A stretch of DNA of 42,293 nucleotides from Nitrososphaerota archaeon (GCA_022562615.1 JADFOW010000005.1:1-42293); one strand, 5' to 3'. Positions 28,336-39,050 are shown, counted from the stretch's first letter. The notes: a model not told the origin generated them from the sequence alone. Program-made: numbers and translations.

Positions 28336-29012
28336 CATATTCAAATCCACAAATCTTTACAGTTGAACTGATTGGAACATTTATTCTTGTAATCTTTGCA
28401 ACGGGGTCTATAGTTTATGATATGCAGATTGGTGGAGCATATGGAATTTGGTTTGTAGCAGTTACTCCATTTATTGCATTAATTATTGGCGTGTATTCTT
28501 TTAAAAAAATTTCACTTGCGCATTTCAACCCCGCAGTTACAATTGGATATTATATCACAGGTCATATTACTAAAATTCAGATAGCTTGGTATTTGACAGC
28601 AGAAATCATTGGTGCAATACTTGGCTCTTTATTTGTAATGACTTTTATTGGAACAGAGGCAAATCTTGGAGCAAATGTTCCAAACTATGACTATTCAATT
28701 TTTTTGATATTTCCTGTAGAAGTACTAGCATCAGGATTATTGATGGCAGTAATCTTTACTGTAGTTTATACCAAAGGCCTCAAGGGGTTTAGTGGAATTG
28801 CAATTGGTGGAATAGTGGGCCTTGACATTTTCTTTTTAGCTGTAATCTCTGGTGCAGCAATGAATCCCGCACGCGCACTGGCACCTGCTTTGTTATCTGG
28901 TTCGATTAATGATTTATGGCTTTATTGTACAGCCCCATATGTTGGTACAACACTTGTGGCATTTTTGTTTAGAGGCAAATTTGCAAAGCAGCGAAAGTCA
29001 GGAAATTCCTGA
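28332..29012 (+). CDS. MIP family channel (aquaporin)
   Basis: Two NPA boxes: AHFNPAVTIGYY and GAAMNPARALAPAL. Confidence 0.93.
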   Translation: MTYSNPQIFTVELIGTFILVIFATGSIVYDMQIGGAYGIWFVAVTPFIALIIGVYSFKKISLAHFNPAVTIGYYITGHITKIQIAWYLTAEIIGAILGSLFVMTFIGTEANLGANVPNYDYSIFLIFPVEVLASGLLMAVIFTVVYTKGLKGFSGIAIGGIVGLDIFFLAVISGAAMNPARALAPALLSGSINDLWLYCTAPYVGTTLVAFLFRGKFAKQRKSGNS

Positions 29013-29026
29013 TATTACGAATAATA

Positions 29027-30328
29027 ATGGCCCAAATACACAATCAATTGTTGACTAGTTCTAAGAAATTATTTACTAATGCAAAAAAGGTAATTCCATC
29101 TGGTGTCAACAGCCCAGTAAGGTATTTTGAACCATATCCGTTCTTCACAAAAAAATCCGACGGGGCATACATTTGGGATGAAGATGGAAATCGTTACATA
29201 GACTATTGTATCGGGTATGGTTCTTTACTTTTAGGACATGGAAGAAAAGAAATTCTCAAAGCTGTAACAGATCAATTAAAACACGGGACATTGTACTGTA
29301 CTCCAACTTCTGCTGAAATTGAATTATCAAAATTAATTTGTACAAACTTTCCCTCCATTGAAAAGGTTCGACTGGTTAACACTGGCGGTGAGGCAACCAT
29401 GACTGCAATAAGATTAGCGCGTGGTTTTACAAAAAAGAAAAAGATCATAAAATTTGAAGGATGTTATCATGGGGCCCATGACACTGTTTTAGTTAAAGCA
29501 GGTTCGGGTTCTGCGCATAATGGAATATCAGTTTCTGACGGTGTGATAGATGAAGTATCAAGAAATACCTTGGTAGTGCAATACAATAATTTTGAAGATT
29601 TGGAAAGCACAATTAGAAAAAACAAAGACGTAGCAGGTGTTATTGTCGAACCCATCTTAGCAAACATGGGCTTAATTTTACCTAAAAAAAATTTTCTACA
29701 TGACTTGAGAAAAATTACAAAACAACATGATATTCCACTAATTTTTGATGAAGTTGTAACTGGCTTTAGAGTTTCTTCTGGTGGCGCGCAGCAATACTTT
29801 GGAATTAAAGCCGACATTACTACACTTGGAAAAGCCTTGGGAAACGGATTTACTATTGCTGCAGTTGGAGGCAAGAAGGATATTATGGACTTGCTTTCCC
29901 CAGGAGGTAAAGTTTATCAGGCATCTACCTTTGCTGGAAATCCAATATCAGTCTCAGCTGCGATAAGTTCTGTTAACACAATAAACAAAATCAAAAACAA
30001 ACTTTATTCTAAACTTGAGCGTTATAATGCAAGATTTGTCCACGCATTAGATGATATTGCAACGGACCTCAAGATTCCGCATCAGATAAATTTTATCTCT
30101 TCAATGTTTCAGATATTTTTTACAAATAAACCTGTAACAGATTATGCCACATCAAAAAAGGCTAACTCCAAAAAATTCCAAAAAATGTTTAAAACATTAC
30201 TGAAAAATGGAATATTTATTGCACCTTCTCAATTTGAAGTTATTTTTCTATCTAATGCCCACACACAAACTGATCTAAATCAAACTCTTGATGTTTATCA
30301 AAAGGCTCTCAAGTCGGTGAAAAATTGA
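29027..30328 (+). CDS. hemL: Glutamate-1-semialdehyde 2,1-aminomutase
   Basis: VNSPVRYFEPYPFF, GEATMTAIRLARG, IFDEVVTGFR, TTLGKALGNG PLP lysine motif. Confidence 0.96.
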   Translation: MAQIHNQLLTSSKKLFTNAKKVIPSGVNSPVRYFEPYPFFTKKSDGAYIWDEDGNRYIDYCIGYGSLLLGHGRKEILKAVTDQLKHGTLYCTPTSAEIELSKLICTNFPSIEKVRLVNTGGEATMTAIRLARGFTKKKKIIKFEGCYHGAHDTVLVKAGSGSAHNGISVSDGVIDEVSRNTLVVQYNNFEDLESTIRKNKDVAGVIVEPILANMGLILPKKNFLHDLRKITKQHDIPLIFDEVVTGFRVSSGGAQQYFGIKADITTLGKALGNGFTIAAVGGKKDIMDLLSPGGKVYQASTFAGNPISVSAAISSVNTINKIKNKLYSKLERYNARFVHALDDIATDLKIPHQINFISSMFQIFFTNKPVTDYATSKKANSKKFQKMFKTLLKNGIFIAPSQFEVIFLSNAHTQTDLNQTLDVYQKALKSVKN

Positions 30329-31260
30329 AGTATGTAGTTGGAGCAAGAGGAAGTCAACTATCTCTTGCACAAACAAACGGCATAATATCTGAGCTAAAAA
30401 AAATCAATCCTGATTTAGAATTTGAAATTAAAACAATAAAGACTAAAGGTGATATTGATGATAGACCTTTATTCACTATTGACCAAAAAGGAATATTTGA
30501 AAAAGAAATTGATAGAGCAGTAGCGGAAAAAAAGATAGACTTTGCAGTTCATAGTCTTAAAGATGTCCCCTCTACATTAGATGAAAACTTAGTTTTGGCT
30601 TGTATTCCAAAAAGAGAAAAAGCAAACGATATTTTTATCTCCTCGGATGGCACCACCTTGGATACAATAAAACCGGGAGCTATAATTGGTACTAGTTCTT
30701 TACGGCGTGCTGTACAGGTAAAAAGAAAACGCTCTGATGTGATTGTTAAACCAATACGGGGAAATATTGAAACTCGAATTAGAAAAGTGTCTGGAAGTGA
30801 TTACGATGCAGTTGTTCTCGCCCAAGCTGGAATTACGAGACTAGGGCTTGATGTAAAGTACTCTACTCTGTCTATTGATGATTTTTCTCCATCTCCTGGT
30901 CAGGGTGCACTCGCCCTTGTTGCAAGGGCAGATGATTTTGATACCCTTTCTATGCTAAAAAAAATTGAAGATGCCAATTCTAGGTTGGAAATTGAGGCAG
31001 AACGTGCTTTATCTGATTATGTCGATTCTGGATGCAGATTTCCCATTGGTGCATATGCCCAATCAACTGTAGGGGAGATGAGTCTTAGTGTGTCGGCATT
31101 TTCAGTTGATGGAAAAAAATCAATTCTTGTAAAAAAATCAGGACCCAAAAATGATCCTGTTTCATTAGGTCAAAGAGTAGGAGAAGAACTTCGTGAGAAA
31201 GGAGTAAATCATCTTGCATTAAATTGGAGAGAGAAAGTAGAGGAATGGAATAAAAAATGA
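30325..31260 (+). CDS. hemC: Porphobilinogen deaminase (hydroxymethylbilane synthase)
   Basis: VGARGSQLSLAQT, FAVHSLKDVPS, GTSSLRRAVQ, PSPGQGALA; TTG start. Confidence 0.96.
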   Translation: MKYVVGARGSQLSLAQTNGIISELKKINPDLEFEIKTIKTKGDIDDRPLFTIDQKGIFEKEIDRAVAEKKIDFAVHSLKDVPSTLDENLVLACIPKREKANDIFISSDGTTLDTIKPGAIIGTSSLRRAVQVKRKRSDVIVKPIRGNIETRIRKVSGSDYDAVVLAQAGITRLGLDVKYSTLSIDDFSPSPGQGALALVARADDFDTLSMLKKIEDANSRLEIEAERALSDYVDSGCRFPIGAYAQSTVGEMSLSVSAFSVDGKKSILVKKSGPKNDPVSLGQRVGEELREKGVNHLALNWREKVEEWNKK

Positions 31261-32006
31261 CAGGAAAAGTCTATCTTGTCGGTGCAGGTCCGGGTGACAG
31301 TAAATTAATTACATTAAAGGCAGTGGAATTATTACAAAAAGCTGACGTGGTACTTTATGATAGGTTGGTAAGCAAAAAAATAATTTCCTTAATTCCAAAA
31401 TCTGCAAAAAAAATCTACGTTGGACGAGCAGTAGGAGATGATACAACTCATCAAAATATGACAAATGACTTGATGTTGAAACATGCAAAATCTGAAAAAA
31501 ATGTTGTTAGGTTAAAAGGTGGTGATCCAATTATTTTTGGACGTGGTGGAGAAGAAGCAGAATTTCTAAAGGAACACAAAGTGAAATATGAAATTGTTCC
31601 CGGAATTACTTCTGGAATTGGTTCAGCTACATATGCTGGAATCCCACTTACTCATAGAAACTATTCTTCTTCGGTAGTTTTTGTTACAGGTCATGAAGAC
31701 CCAGAAAAGAAAAAAGAAGCTGTAAAATGGAAAAGGCTTGCAAAATCAGTTGACACTATTGTAATTATGATGGGATTATCCAGAATTGATATTATTTGCA
31801 AGCAGCTAATTGCTGGAGGGATTGATAAAAACACCCCTGTTGCTGTAATACAAAACGGAACTACTCCACAACAAAAAATGGTTAAAGGAAATGTGTCAAA
31901 TATAGCAAAATATGTTAAGGCTGCAAAAATTACACCACCTACCAATATTATAATAGGCAAGGTAGTGGATTTGTCAGATACTTTAGGATGGAGAAAAAAT
32001 GCTTGA
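31257..32006 (+). CDS. cobA: Uroporphyrinogen-III C-methyltransferase
   Basis: VYLVGAGPGDSKLITLKAVELLQKADVVLYDRLVS, RLKGGDPIIFGRGGEEAEFL. Confidence 0.96.
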   Translation: MTGKVYLVGAGPGDSKLITLKAVELLQKADVVLYDRLVSKKIISLIPKSAKKIYVGRAVGDDTTHQNMTNDLMLKHAKSEKNVVRLKGGDPIIFGRGGEEAEFLKEHKVKYEIVPGITSGIGSATYAGIPLTHRNYSSSVVFVTGHEDPEKKKEAVKWKRLAKSVDTIVIMMGLSRIDIICKQLIAGGIDKNTPVAVIQNGTTPQQKMVKGNVSNIAKYVKAAKITPPTNIIIGKVVDLSDTLGWRKNA

Positions 32007-32796
32007 AGGAAAGATAATTGCTATCACCAGATCCAAAGAAGACTCTTCAGAATTTATTGAGATGGCTACAAAAAATAACGTAAGACCTCTTCCATTACCT
32101 ACAATTGAACTGGTAAGTAAGGGTGAAAAAATAGTTGACGAATTTTTAGATTCGCTAAAACAATATGATCCTGATTATTCAGTATTTATGAGCTCAAAAG
32201 CTGTAAGACTCCTTTTTGATACTGCAAGACAAGTTTCAAAATTTGAAAAATTACAATTAGCAGTGGCAAACACAATAGTGATAGCCGTAGGCCCTAAAAC
32301 TAAAGATGCACTGGAAAAAGAAGGAATCAAAGTTGCACATATGCCAAATACCTTCTCTTCAGTTGGTGTAGGGGAATTATTTACAAAATTACATGCAGTT
32401 GGGAAAAAAATAATTGTGCCCCGAAGCGGAGCCTCCACTCCATTTTTGAAAGAACTATTAAACAAAATAGGAATTGATGTAAAAGAAATTCTTCTATATG
32501 ATGTATGTGCGTTTAGGGACACGACCCAATGGAATGAATTTAGAGAACTTTTTGCTCAAAATAAAATTGACGGAATTGTATTTACAAGTGCATCATCAGT
32601 TAGAGCCTTTTTTGAGATAATGTCCAAGGATCATGAGAAAAATTCATTATTGGAAAATTTGCAAAAATCTTCAATTGTGGCTATAGGACCATTTACTGCT
32701 GATGAGCTAAAAAATTTCAATGTGAAAAACACTGTAGCTGAAGTGCATACGGTTCTTGGATCCTTTGACAAAATCAAAGAAACATTATTGCAATAG
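31999..32796 (+). CDS. hemD: Uroporphyrinogen-III synthase
   Basis: IIAITRSKEDSSEF, DGIVFTSASSVRAFFEI, SSIVAIGPFTADEL; operon position. Confidence 0.88.
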   Translation: MLEGKIIAITRSKEDSSEFIEMATKNNVRPLPLPTIELVSKGEKIVDEFLDSLKQYDPDYSVFMSSKAVRLLFDTARQVSKFEKLQLAVANTIVIAVGPKTKDALEKEGIKVAHMPNTFSSVGVGELFTKLHAVGKKIIVPRSGASTPFLKELLNKIGIDVKEILLYDVCAFRDTTQWNEFRELFAQNKIDGIVFTSASSVRAFFEIMSKDHEKNSLLENLQKSSIVAIGPFTADELKNFNVKNTVAEVHTVLGSFDKIKETLLQ

Positions 32797-32838
32797 CCTT
32801 GCAACAATCTTTTAAGCCACACTTTTGTACTGATTACA

Positions 32839-33735
32839 ATGCATTCTAAAAAGAAAATAATGCTAGATTCATTTTTGATACTGTTTACAATCTCTATAAT
32901 TGTTGTTGCAAGTCCTGCATTTGCAGATCATGCAACTGTGAGTGTTAGCGCTCCACAAGGGACTTCGGTTCCAGGATGTGAGGTGACAAACGAATGTTTT
33001 GTTCCATATGAGGTAACAATCGATGTTGGCGGCGAGGTAACATGGTCCAACGATGACACGGCAGCTCACACCGTTACTGCTGGAAGCGCAGCACAGGGAC
33101 CCTCTGGTGAATTTGACAGTAGCTTGTTTATGGCAGGAACAACTTTCTCACACAAATTTGAATCAGAAGGTGAATTTACTTACTTTTGTATGGTTCACCC
33201 ATGGATGGCAGGAGTAGTAACTGTTCAAGCAACTGAAGGAACAGAAATCGCACCAGGAACAATTATTGTTGGTGCTCCTCCGGAAGATGAAACAACAGTT
33301 TCTGGAATCTCTGAAGATGGCAAAGTACGTGCAGAAATTATAGTAAGTAATCCGGTAGCCAATGAAGAAATGTCACTTGAAATAAAATTTAGAGATTCAA
33401 GTGGTGGGGCTGTAATAAAAGATGCAAACTATGATCTTTTGGTTTCACAAAATGGTCAAGAGATTCTTTCAATTTTGGGGGCATATGAAGATGAAGGAAC
33501 TGGTATCCATTCAACTATACCTTTAGATTCAGTTGATCCAGTGGACATCAAAGTAACTATACTTGGTTTTGGACTACCAGGTGACGAAGAAAATTGGAGT
33601 GGACCACGAGGAGAAATTTTGATGTTTAATGTGATTCCTGAATTTGGAGTAATTGCAACAGTTGTAATGTTTGTTGCAATAGGAGCTGTTGTGTTGATGT
33701 CTTCCAAATACACTAGAGCCATACCAAAACTATAA
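32839..33735 (+). CDS. Plastocyanin-like blue copper protein with PEFG-CTERM-like tail
   Basis: GGEVTWSNDDTAAHTVTAG...GEFTYFCMVHPWMAG (type-1 Cu H-C-H-M ligands); C-terminal VIPEFGVIATVVMFVAIGAVVLMSSKYTR. Confidence 0.93.
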   Translation: MHSKKKIMLDSFLILFTISIIVVASPAFADHATVSVSAPQGTSVPGCEVTNECFVPYEVTIDVGGEVTWSNDDTAAHTVTAGSAAQGPSGEFDSSLFMAGTTFSHKFESEGEFTYFCMVHPWMAGVVTVQATEGTEIAPGTIIVGAPPEDETTVSGISEDGKVRAEIIVSNPVANEEMSLEIKFRDSSGGAVIKDANYDLLVSQNGQEILSILGAYEDEGTGIHSTIPLDSVDPVDIKVTILGFGLPGDEENWSGPRGEILMFNVIPEFGVIATVVMFVAIGAVVLMSSKYTRAIPKL

Positions 33736-33798
33736 CCTCTTTTTTTATTTTCTTCCGAATCTTTGGCTTCCTAACAAATAATTCAAAACTAAGTTAGA

Positions 33799-33836
33799 TT
33801 AGCTTCATGCGCTAGTTTAGCTCTGCCTATTTAGCT
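33799..33836. promoter_or_regulatory. Three direct TTAGCT repeats upstream of suf operon
   Basis: TTAGCT at 33799-33804, 33817-33822, 33831-33836, followed by a TATA-like TTTATAATATA before sufB. Confidence 0.3.
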
Positions 33837-33876
33837 GAACCTATTTTTCCGCATCTATTTATAATATAACGGGGTT

Positions 33877-35286
33877 ATGTTCAACATGGCAATTGAAAAT
33901 CTTGATATGGATCATTCAAAATATGATTTTAAAGATTCAACTGACATGTATGTACATCTCAGCAAAAAAGGACTCTCAAAGGATACTGTAATCGCAATCA
34001 GTAAAATGAAGGATGAGCCACAATGGATGCTTGACTTTAGACTAAGATCCTATGAGATATTTATGAAAAAACCCATGCCTACTTGGGGCGGAAATCTCAG
34101 TGCAATTGATTTCCAAAATATCTACTATTATGCAAAAGCAACTGAGAAGGTTGAAAAAAATTGGGACGATGTTCCTGCAGAAGTAAAAAGTACTTTTGAC
34201 AAGCTAGGAATTCCAGAAGCTGAAAAGAAATTCCTTGCAGGTGTTGGGGCACAATACGAGTCAGAAGTTGTTTATCATAGCTTAAGAGAAGATTTAGCAA
34301 AACAAGGAGTCTTGTTTTTAGATACTGATTCAGCTCTAAAAGAACAACCAGAGATTTTTAAGAAATACTTTGCTAAAATTATTCCTCCAGAAGACAACAA
34401 ATTCGCAGCACTAAACAGTGCAGTATGGAGTGGCGGCTCATTCATCTATATCCCACCTGGCGTAAAAGTTGACATGCCTCTACAAGCATACTTTAGAATC
34501 AATGCAGAAAACATTGGTCAATTTGAAAGAACATTGATCATTGTAGATGAAGGTGCAGAAGTGCATTACATTGAGGGATGTACCGCTCCTGTCTATTCTT
34601 CAGAATCACTACACGTTGCTGTTGTAGAACTAGTTGCACACAAAGATGCAAAACTAAGATACACGACAATCCAAAACTGGAGTAACGATGTTTACAATCT
34701 TGTAACAAAACGTGCTTATGCATATGAAGGTGCAACAGTAGAATGGATTGATGGCAACATTGGAAGCAGACTCACAATGAAGTATCCTGGCATATATCTG
34801 CTGGGTGAGCGTGCATATGGTGAAACACTATCAGTTGCATTTGCAGGAAAAGACCAACATCAAGATACAGGAGCTAAAATGATCCACCTTGCACCAAACA
34901 CTACCTCAAAAGTTACTTCAAAATCTGTAAGCAGACTTAATGGAAAATCAACATACAGAGGATTGCTAAGCGTTGCAAAGGGTGCTACCAATGTAAAAGC
35001 AACTGTAAGATGTGATGCCTTGCTATTAGATGACACATCAAAGACTGAGACTTATCCATACATGGAAATCAACCAAGAAGACGCCACCATCACTCACGAG
35101 GCGACTGTAGGAAAAATTGGTGATGATCAAATCTTTTACCTTATGAGTAGAGGATTTTCCGAAGACGAATCCCTTTCATTAATTGTAAATGGATTCATGG
35201 AACCATTTACAAAAGAGTTACCAATGGAGTACGCAGTAGAATTAAACCGACTCATCAAAATAGAGATGGATAATTCAGTCGGTTAG
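33877..35286 (+). CDS. sufB: Fe-S cluster assembly scaffold SufB
   Basis: [57 protein letters not shown]. Confidence 0.97.
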   Translation: MFNMAIENLDMDHSKYDFKDSTDMYVHLSKKGLSKDTVIAISKMKDEPQWMLDFRLRSYEIFMKKPMPTWGGNLSAIDFQNIYYYAKATEKVEKNWDDVPAEVKSTFDKLGIPEAEKKFLAGVGAQYESEVVYHSLREDLAKQGVLFLDTDSALKEQPEIFKKYFAKIIPPEDNKFAALNSAVWSGGSFIYIPPGVKVDMPLQAYFRINAENIGQFERTLIIVDEGAEVHYIEGCTAPVYSSESLHVAVVELVAHKDAKLRYTTIQNWSNDVYNLVTKRAYAYEGATVEWIDGNIGSRLTMKYPGIYLLGERAYGETLSVAFAGKDQHQDTGAKMIHLAPNTTSKVTSKSVSRLNGKSTYRGLLSVAKGATNVKATVRCDALLLDDTSKTETYPYMEINQEDATITHEATVGKIGDDQIFYLMSRGFSEDESLSLIVNGFMEPFTKELPMEYAVELNRLIKIEMDNSVG

Positions 35287-35302
35287 ACTAAAATGTTTAG
35301 TC

Positions 35303-36700
35303 ATGTCTCAAACCCTTTCGACTATTAGTATTAGCCACATTGATGAAATTTCTTCATCTAAAAATGAGCCAGATTGGCTAAAAGAATACAGGAAAAATTC
35401 TCTATCTGTTTATGAGAGCCTTCCAATTGAGACATCCCCACTTTACAACAAATACACTGATGCCAAAAAAATGGACCCACAACAAGTATCCCTGTCATTA
35501 TCAACAACTGATGCAATCCCAAGTTTTCTGCAAAAACGATTAGGAGAATTAGAAAAGGAAACCTGTGTTATACAAATTGGAACTCATATTCACAAAATCA
35601 ATATCTCTGATGAACTAAAATCAAAGGGACTTATAATCTCATCAATTGAGGATGCAATAAAAAATAATCCTGATCTAGTAAAAAAATCACTCGAATCCTC
35701 CGACTCTAAAAACGATAAATTTACAGCACTAAACAATGCAGCCTTTAATTCGGGAATTTTTATTCATATTCCAAAAAATCTCATACTAGACAAACCAATT
35801 CACATCCTAACTTGTTTGTCTGATGATGGCATATCTATAATATCCAGAAACATTGTATATGCAGATGAGAGTTGCGAGGGAACAATTGTTCAAGAACTCT
35901 ACTCAACAAAATCAGAAAAACAGCAAGCATATCTTGAATTATTTAACACAAATGTCGCGTCCAATGCTCAACTCGATGTGACAACCTTGCAAATGATGAA
36001 CCAAAGCACAGTTAACTTTTGTACTAGAAGAACAGACCTGGGACAAGATGCCAAAGTAAACTGGTATTCTGGATTGTTTGGTGCTATTTTGTCTAGGTAC
36101 CAAATAGAATACAATCTTAATGGTTCAGGTGCTTCTGCCAATGACTCTGAAGTAATCTTTGGAAACAATGAACAATCATTTGACATTCAAATAAACATAA
36201 ATCATGAGGCCCCCGCAACTGAGGGAAGAGTCGTTGAAAAGTCTATCCTTAGAAATAAATCCAAATCGCTGTTCAAAGGAATGATTAGAATTAAGGAGAA
36301 TGCAAAAAAATCAAACTCATTTTTGTCAGGACGGTCGATTCTATTGGACAAGGATGCAAAATCAGATTCAATTCCGGGTTTAGAGATTCTTACAAATGAT
36401 GTCAAGGCCACTCACTCTGCAACTGTAGCTCAGATTGACGAGGAACAACTCTTCTATCTTGAAACAAGATGTTTAAGCCATGATGAGGCAGAAAAAACAA
36501 TTATTGAAGGATTCTTGGAACCATTATCAAGAAAAATGTCTTTCCAAGTAAGAGCATGGATTGCATACCTAATTGAATCAAAATGGAATGACAAAGAATT
36601 AACAATAAACACTGATGAAGAACTTGCAAAATTTGTTGAAATTGAAGAAACTCGATACAACGAAGATGCGGAGATTGAGCAGCACTACAAATACAGGTGA
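35303..36700 (+). CDS. sufD: Fe-S cluster assembly protein SufD
   Basis: SufBD-fold paralogue downstream of sufB; FTALNNAAFNSGIFIHIPKNLILDKPIHIL, HSATVAQIDEEQLFYLETRCLSHDEAEKTIIEGFLEP. Confidence 0.93.
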   Translation: MSQTLSTISISHIDEISSSKNEPDWLKEYRKNSLSVYESLPIETSPLYNKYTDAKKMDPQQVSLSLSTTDAIPSFLQKRLGELEKETCVIQIGTHIHKINISDELKSKGLIISSIEDAIKNNPDLVKKSLESSDSKNDKFTALNNAAFNSGIFIHIPKNLILDKPIHILTCLSDDGISIISRNIVYADESCEGTIVQELYSTKSEKQQAYLELFNTNVASNAQLDVTTLQMMNQSTVNFCTRRTDLGQDAKVNWYSGLFGAILSRYQIEYNLNGSGASANDSEVIFGNNEQSFDIQININHEAPATEGRVVEKSILRNKSKSLFKGMIRIKENAKKSNSFLSGRSILLDKDAKSDSIPGLEILTNDVKATHSATVAQIDEEQLFYLETRCLSHDEAEKTIIEGFLEPLSRKMSFQVRAWIAYLIESKWNDKELTINTDEELAKFVEIEETRYNEDAEIEQHYKYR

Positions 36701-37014
36701 TTAAGTTGTCTCAGTGGATTAAAGCTTGTAGTTTAGACCAAGTGAAAGATGGACAGCTGTTTGGATTTCATACTGATGATAAAAAAATTCTTTTGGCAAA
36801 CCTAAAGGGAAATATTTACGCAACTGATATGATATGTACACATGCAGAGGCCGACTTGTCAACTGGATTTCTTAGCGAAGAAGGAGTTCGATGTCCCTTG
36901 CATCTTTCTGTGTTTAATTTAAAAGATGGAAAACCGCAAAATCTTCCTGCTGAAAATCCACTAAAGACGTACAATGTTAAAATAGAACAAAACAAGATTT
37001 ACGTGGAGGTTTAG
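36697..37014 (+). CDS. Rieske-type [2Fe-2S] ferredoxin
   Basis: CTHAEADLSTGFLSEEGVRCPLHLSVFNLKDGKP (CxH...CxxH). Confidence 0.93.
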   Translation: MIKLSQWIKACSLDQVKDGQLFGFHTDDKKILLANLKGNIYATDMICTHAEADLSTGFLSEEGVRCPLHLSVFNLKDGKPQNLPAENPLKTYNVKIEQNKIYVEV

Positions 37015-37017
37015 ATA

Positions 37018-38262
37018 ATGCAAAGCTCACAAACATCTTTTGAAAATATTAGAAAAGACTTTCCAATTTTAAAGAGGACTGTTAGAGAAAATAAGGATCT
37101 TGTTTATTTGGACAATGCATCTACCACACAAAAACCGAACCAAGTAATAGATGCAATAACCGATTTTTATCGAAATCATAATGCTAACATTCACAGAGCA
37201 GTTTATGCATTAGCAGAAGAGGCGACTGAACTATACGAACAAACACGAGATAAGGTTGCAGATTTAATCAATATTAAAAACAGGAAAGAAATTATTTTTG
37301 TTAGAGGAACAACCGAGGCAATTAACCTAGTTGCATATGCATGGGGAAGAGATCATTTGAAGGAAAGCGACATCATCGTTACTACTGAGTATGAGCATCA
37401 TAGTAATATTGTTCCCTGGCAATTATTGACCAAAGAAAAAGGCGCAAAATTAGAGTACATTGGCATGGATGACGATGGTGAATTAATTTTAGATGACCTT
37501 GACAAATATCTTGCCACAGGTAAGGTTAAACTGGTTACCTTCAGTCTGGTGTCAAATGTTTTGGGAACAATTTCTGATGCTGAGAAAATAATATCCAAAT
37601 GTAAGGCTGCAGGAGTATTGACCTTGATTGATGGTGCCCAAGCAGTACCTCACATGAGGGTAGATGTTGAAAAATTAGGCTGTGACTTTTTTGCATTTTC
37701 CGGACATAAAATGCTAGGTCCCACTGGCATTGGAATTTTGTGGGTTAGAACATCAGTTTTAGAGACTATGAATCCATTTCAAGGCGGCGGTGACATGATA
37801 AGAGAAGTTCACAAATACGAAACAACTTGGAATGATTTGCCATACAAGTTTGAAGCCGGAACACCAAGCATTGCCGATGTTGTTGGATTTGGTGCCGCAA
37901 TCGACTATCTTTTAAAAATTGGAATGGATAACATTAGACAACACGAAATTGAATTGACCTCCTATGCTCTGGAGAAACTATCTAGTGTTAAGGGACTACA
38001 CATCTATGGAACAAGGGATATCTCAAAACGTGGTGGAGTAATTTCATTTAATTTTGCAGATGTCCATCCACATGATGTAGCCCAAATAGTAGATGGAGAA
38101 GGAATAGCAATAAGATCCGGACACCATTGCGCTCAAGTGCTTATGGAAAGACTAAACGTTGCTGCTACATCCAGAGTAAGCTTTTACATTTACAACACAA
38201 AAGAAGAGATTGATAAATTAATCAACTCATTAAACAAGGTAGCGAGGATTTTCAAACTTTGA
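37018..38262 (+). CDS. sufS: Cysteine desulfurase SufS
   Basis: VYLDNASTTQKP, FVRGTTEAINLVA, FFAFSGHKMLGPTGIGILW, IRSGHHCAQ. Confidence 0.97.
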   Translation: MQSSQTSFENIRKDFPILKRTVRENKDLVYLDNASTTQKPNQVIDAITDFYRNHNANIHRAVYALAEEATELYEQTRDKVADLINIKNRKEIIFVRGTTEAINLVAYAWGRDHLKESDIIVTTEYEHHSNIVPWQLLTKEKGAKLEYIGMDDDGELILDDLDKYLATGKVKLVTFSLVSNVLGTISDAEKIISKCKAAGVLTLIDGAQAVPHMRVDVEKLGCDFFAFSGHKMLGPTGIGILWVRTSVLETMNPFQGGGDMIREVHKYETTWNDLPYKFEAGTPSIADVVGFGAAIDYLLKIGMDNIRQHEIELTSYALEKLSSVKGLHIYGTRDISKRGGVISFNFADVHPHDVAQIVDGEGIAIRSGHHCAQVLMERLNVAATSRVSFYIYNTKEEIDKLINSLNKVARIFKL

Positions 38263-38699
38263 GCAACGCTGACATTTATCATGAGATGATTATTGACTAT
38301 TCAAGAAATCCAATCAATTATGGAAAAATCGAAGACCATGATGTTACTTTTCATGACTCTAACCCATTATGTGGGGACAGCATCGATATTGACATGAAAT
38401 TTAATGATAACAAAGTATCGGATATTAAATTTCATGGCAAAGGCTGCGCTATTTGCATGGCTTGCTCGTCAGTATTGACAGAAATTGTAAAGGGCAAAGA
38501 AATCGATGAGGTCAGAAACATCTCAAAAAATGATATTCTAAGTGAACTGGGCCTTGAACATCTACAAGCGGTACGAATAAAATGTGCATTACTCTCACTC
38601 AAAGTTCTAAAATCTGCTCTTTACTCTTATCTTGGAAAGCATCTGAAAGATTCTCAAGATGTAGATACGTTAAAAGAAGAGGCAGCAAACCTATACTAG
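38259..38699 (+). CDS. sufU: Fe-S assembly scaffold/sulfurtransfer protein SufU (IscU-like)
   Basis: HDSNPLCGDSIDIDMKF, GKGCAICMACSSVLTEIVKG, RIKCALLSLKVL cysteines. Confidence 0.94.
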   Translation: MSNADIYHEMIIDYSRNPINYGKIEDHDVTFHDSNPLCGDSIDIDMKFNDNKVSDIKFHGKGCAICMACSSVLTEIVKGKEIDEVRNISKNDILSELGLEHLQAVRIKCALLSLKVLKSALYSYLGKHLKDSQDVDTLKEEAANLY

Positions 38700-38702
38700 T
38701 AA

Positions 38703-39050
38703 ATGAGTACATTTACTCCATCTACTCCAATTCAACTACAAATTAGAAAAATTATTTTTGAAAAATACAATAATGTTGATACTAAATTTACCAACGATGA
38801 AATCTTTGAAACAATAAAGCTGGGAGGAGATTTTGATTCTTCTTGGTTAATTGATGATTTAGAACCCTACATCAATGAGATTTGTGATTCCGGTCTTGCA
38901 AGAAACATTGCACAAAACTTTACAACAATCTGGCTTAAGCTCTTTGATTCTGTTAAAAAACGTCATTGTAATTCTTGTAACAACGAAATCTATCTGAGTG
39001 AATCTGAAAAACAAATATGCCCTAATCCTTCCTGTAAGGAAACACTTTAA
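38703..39050 (+). CDS. Hypothetical protein with C-terminal zinc ribbon
   Basis: HCNSCNNEIYLSESEKQICPNPSCKETL; follows sufU by 3 nt. Confidence 0.75.
   Translation: MSTFTPSTPIQLQIRKIIFEKYNNVDTKFTNDEIFETIKLGGDFDSSWLIDDLEPYINEICDSGLARNIAQNFTTIWLKLFDSVKKRHCNSCNNEIYLSESEKQICPNPSCKETL

Noticed and set aside
29467-29874. 135-aa antisense ORF inside hemL (similar shadows at 27321-27593, 31691-31960, 32175-32522, 33456-33722)
   Set aside because: Overlap fully supported genes with strong motifs; no independent support.
34097-34735. Antisense ORFs inside sufB (34097-34300, 34538-34735)
   Set aside because: His/Leu/Gln-rich translations are typical antisense shadows of a real CDS.
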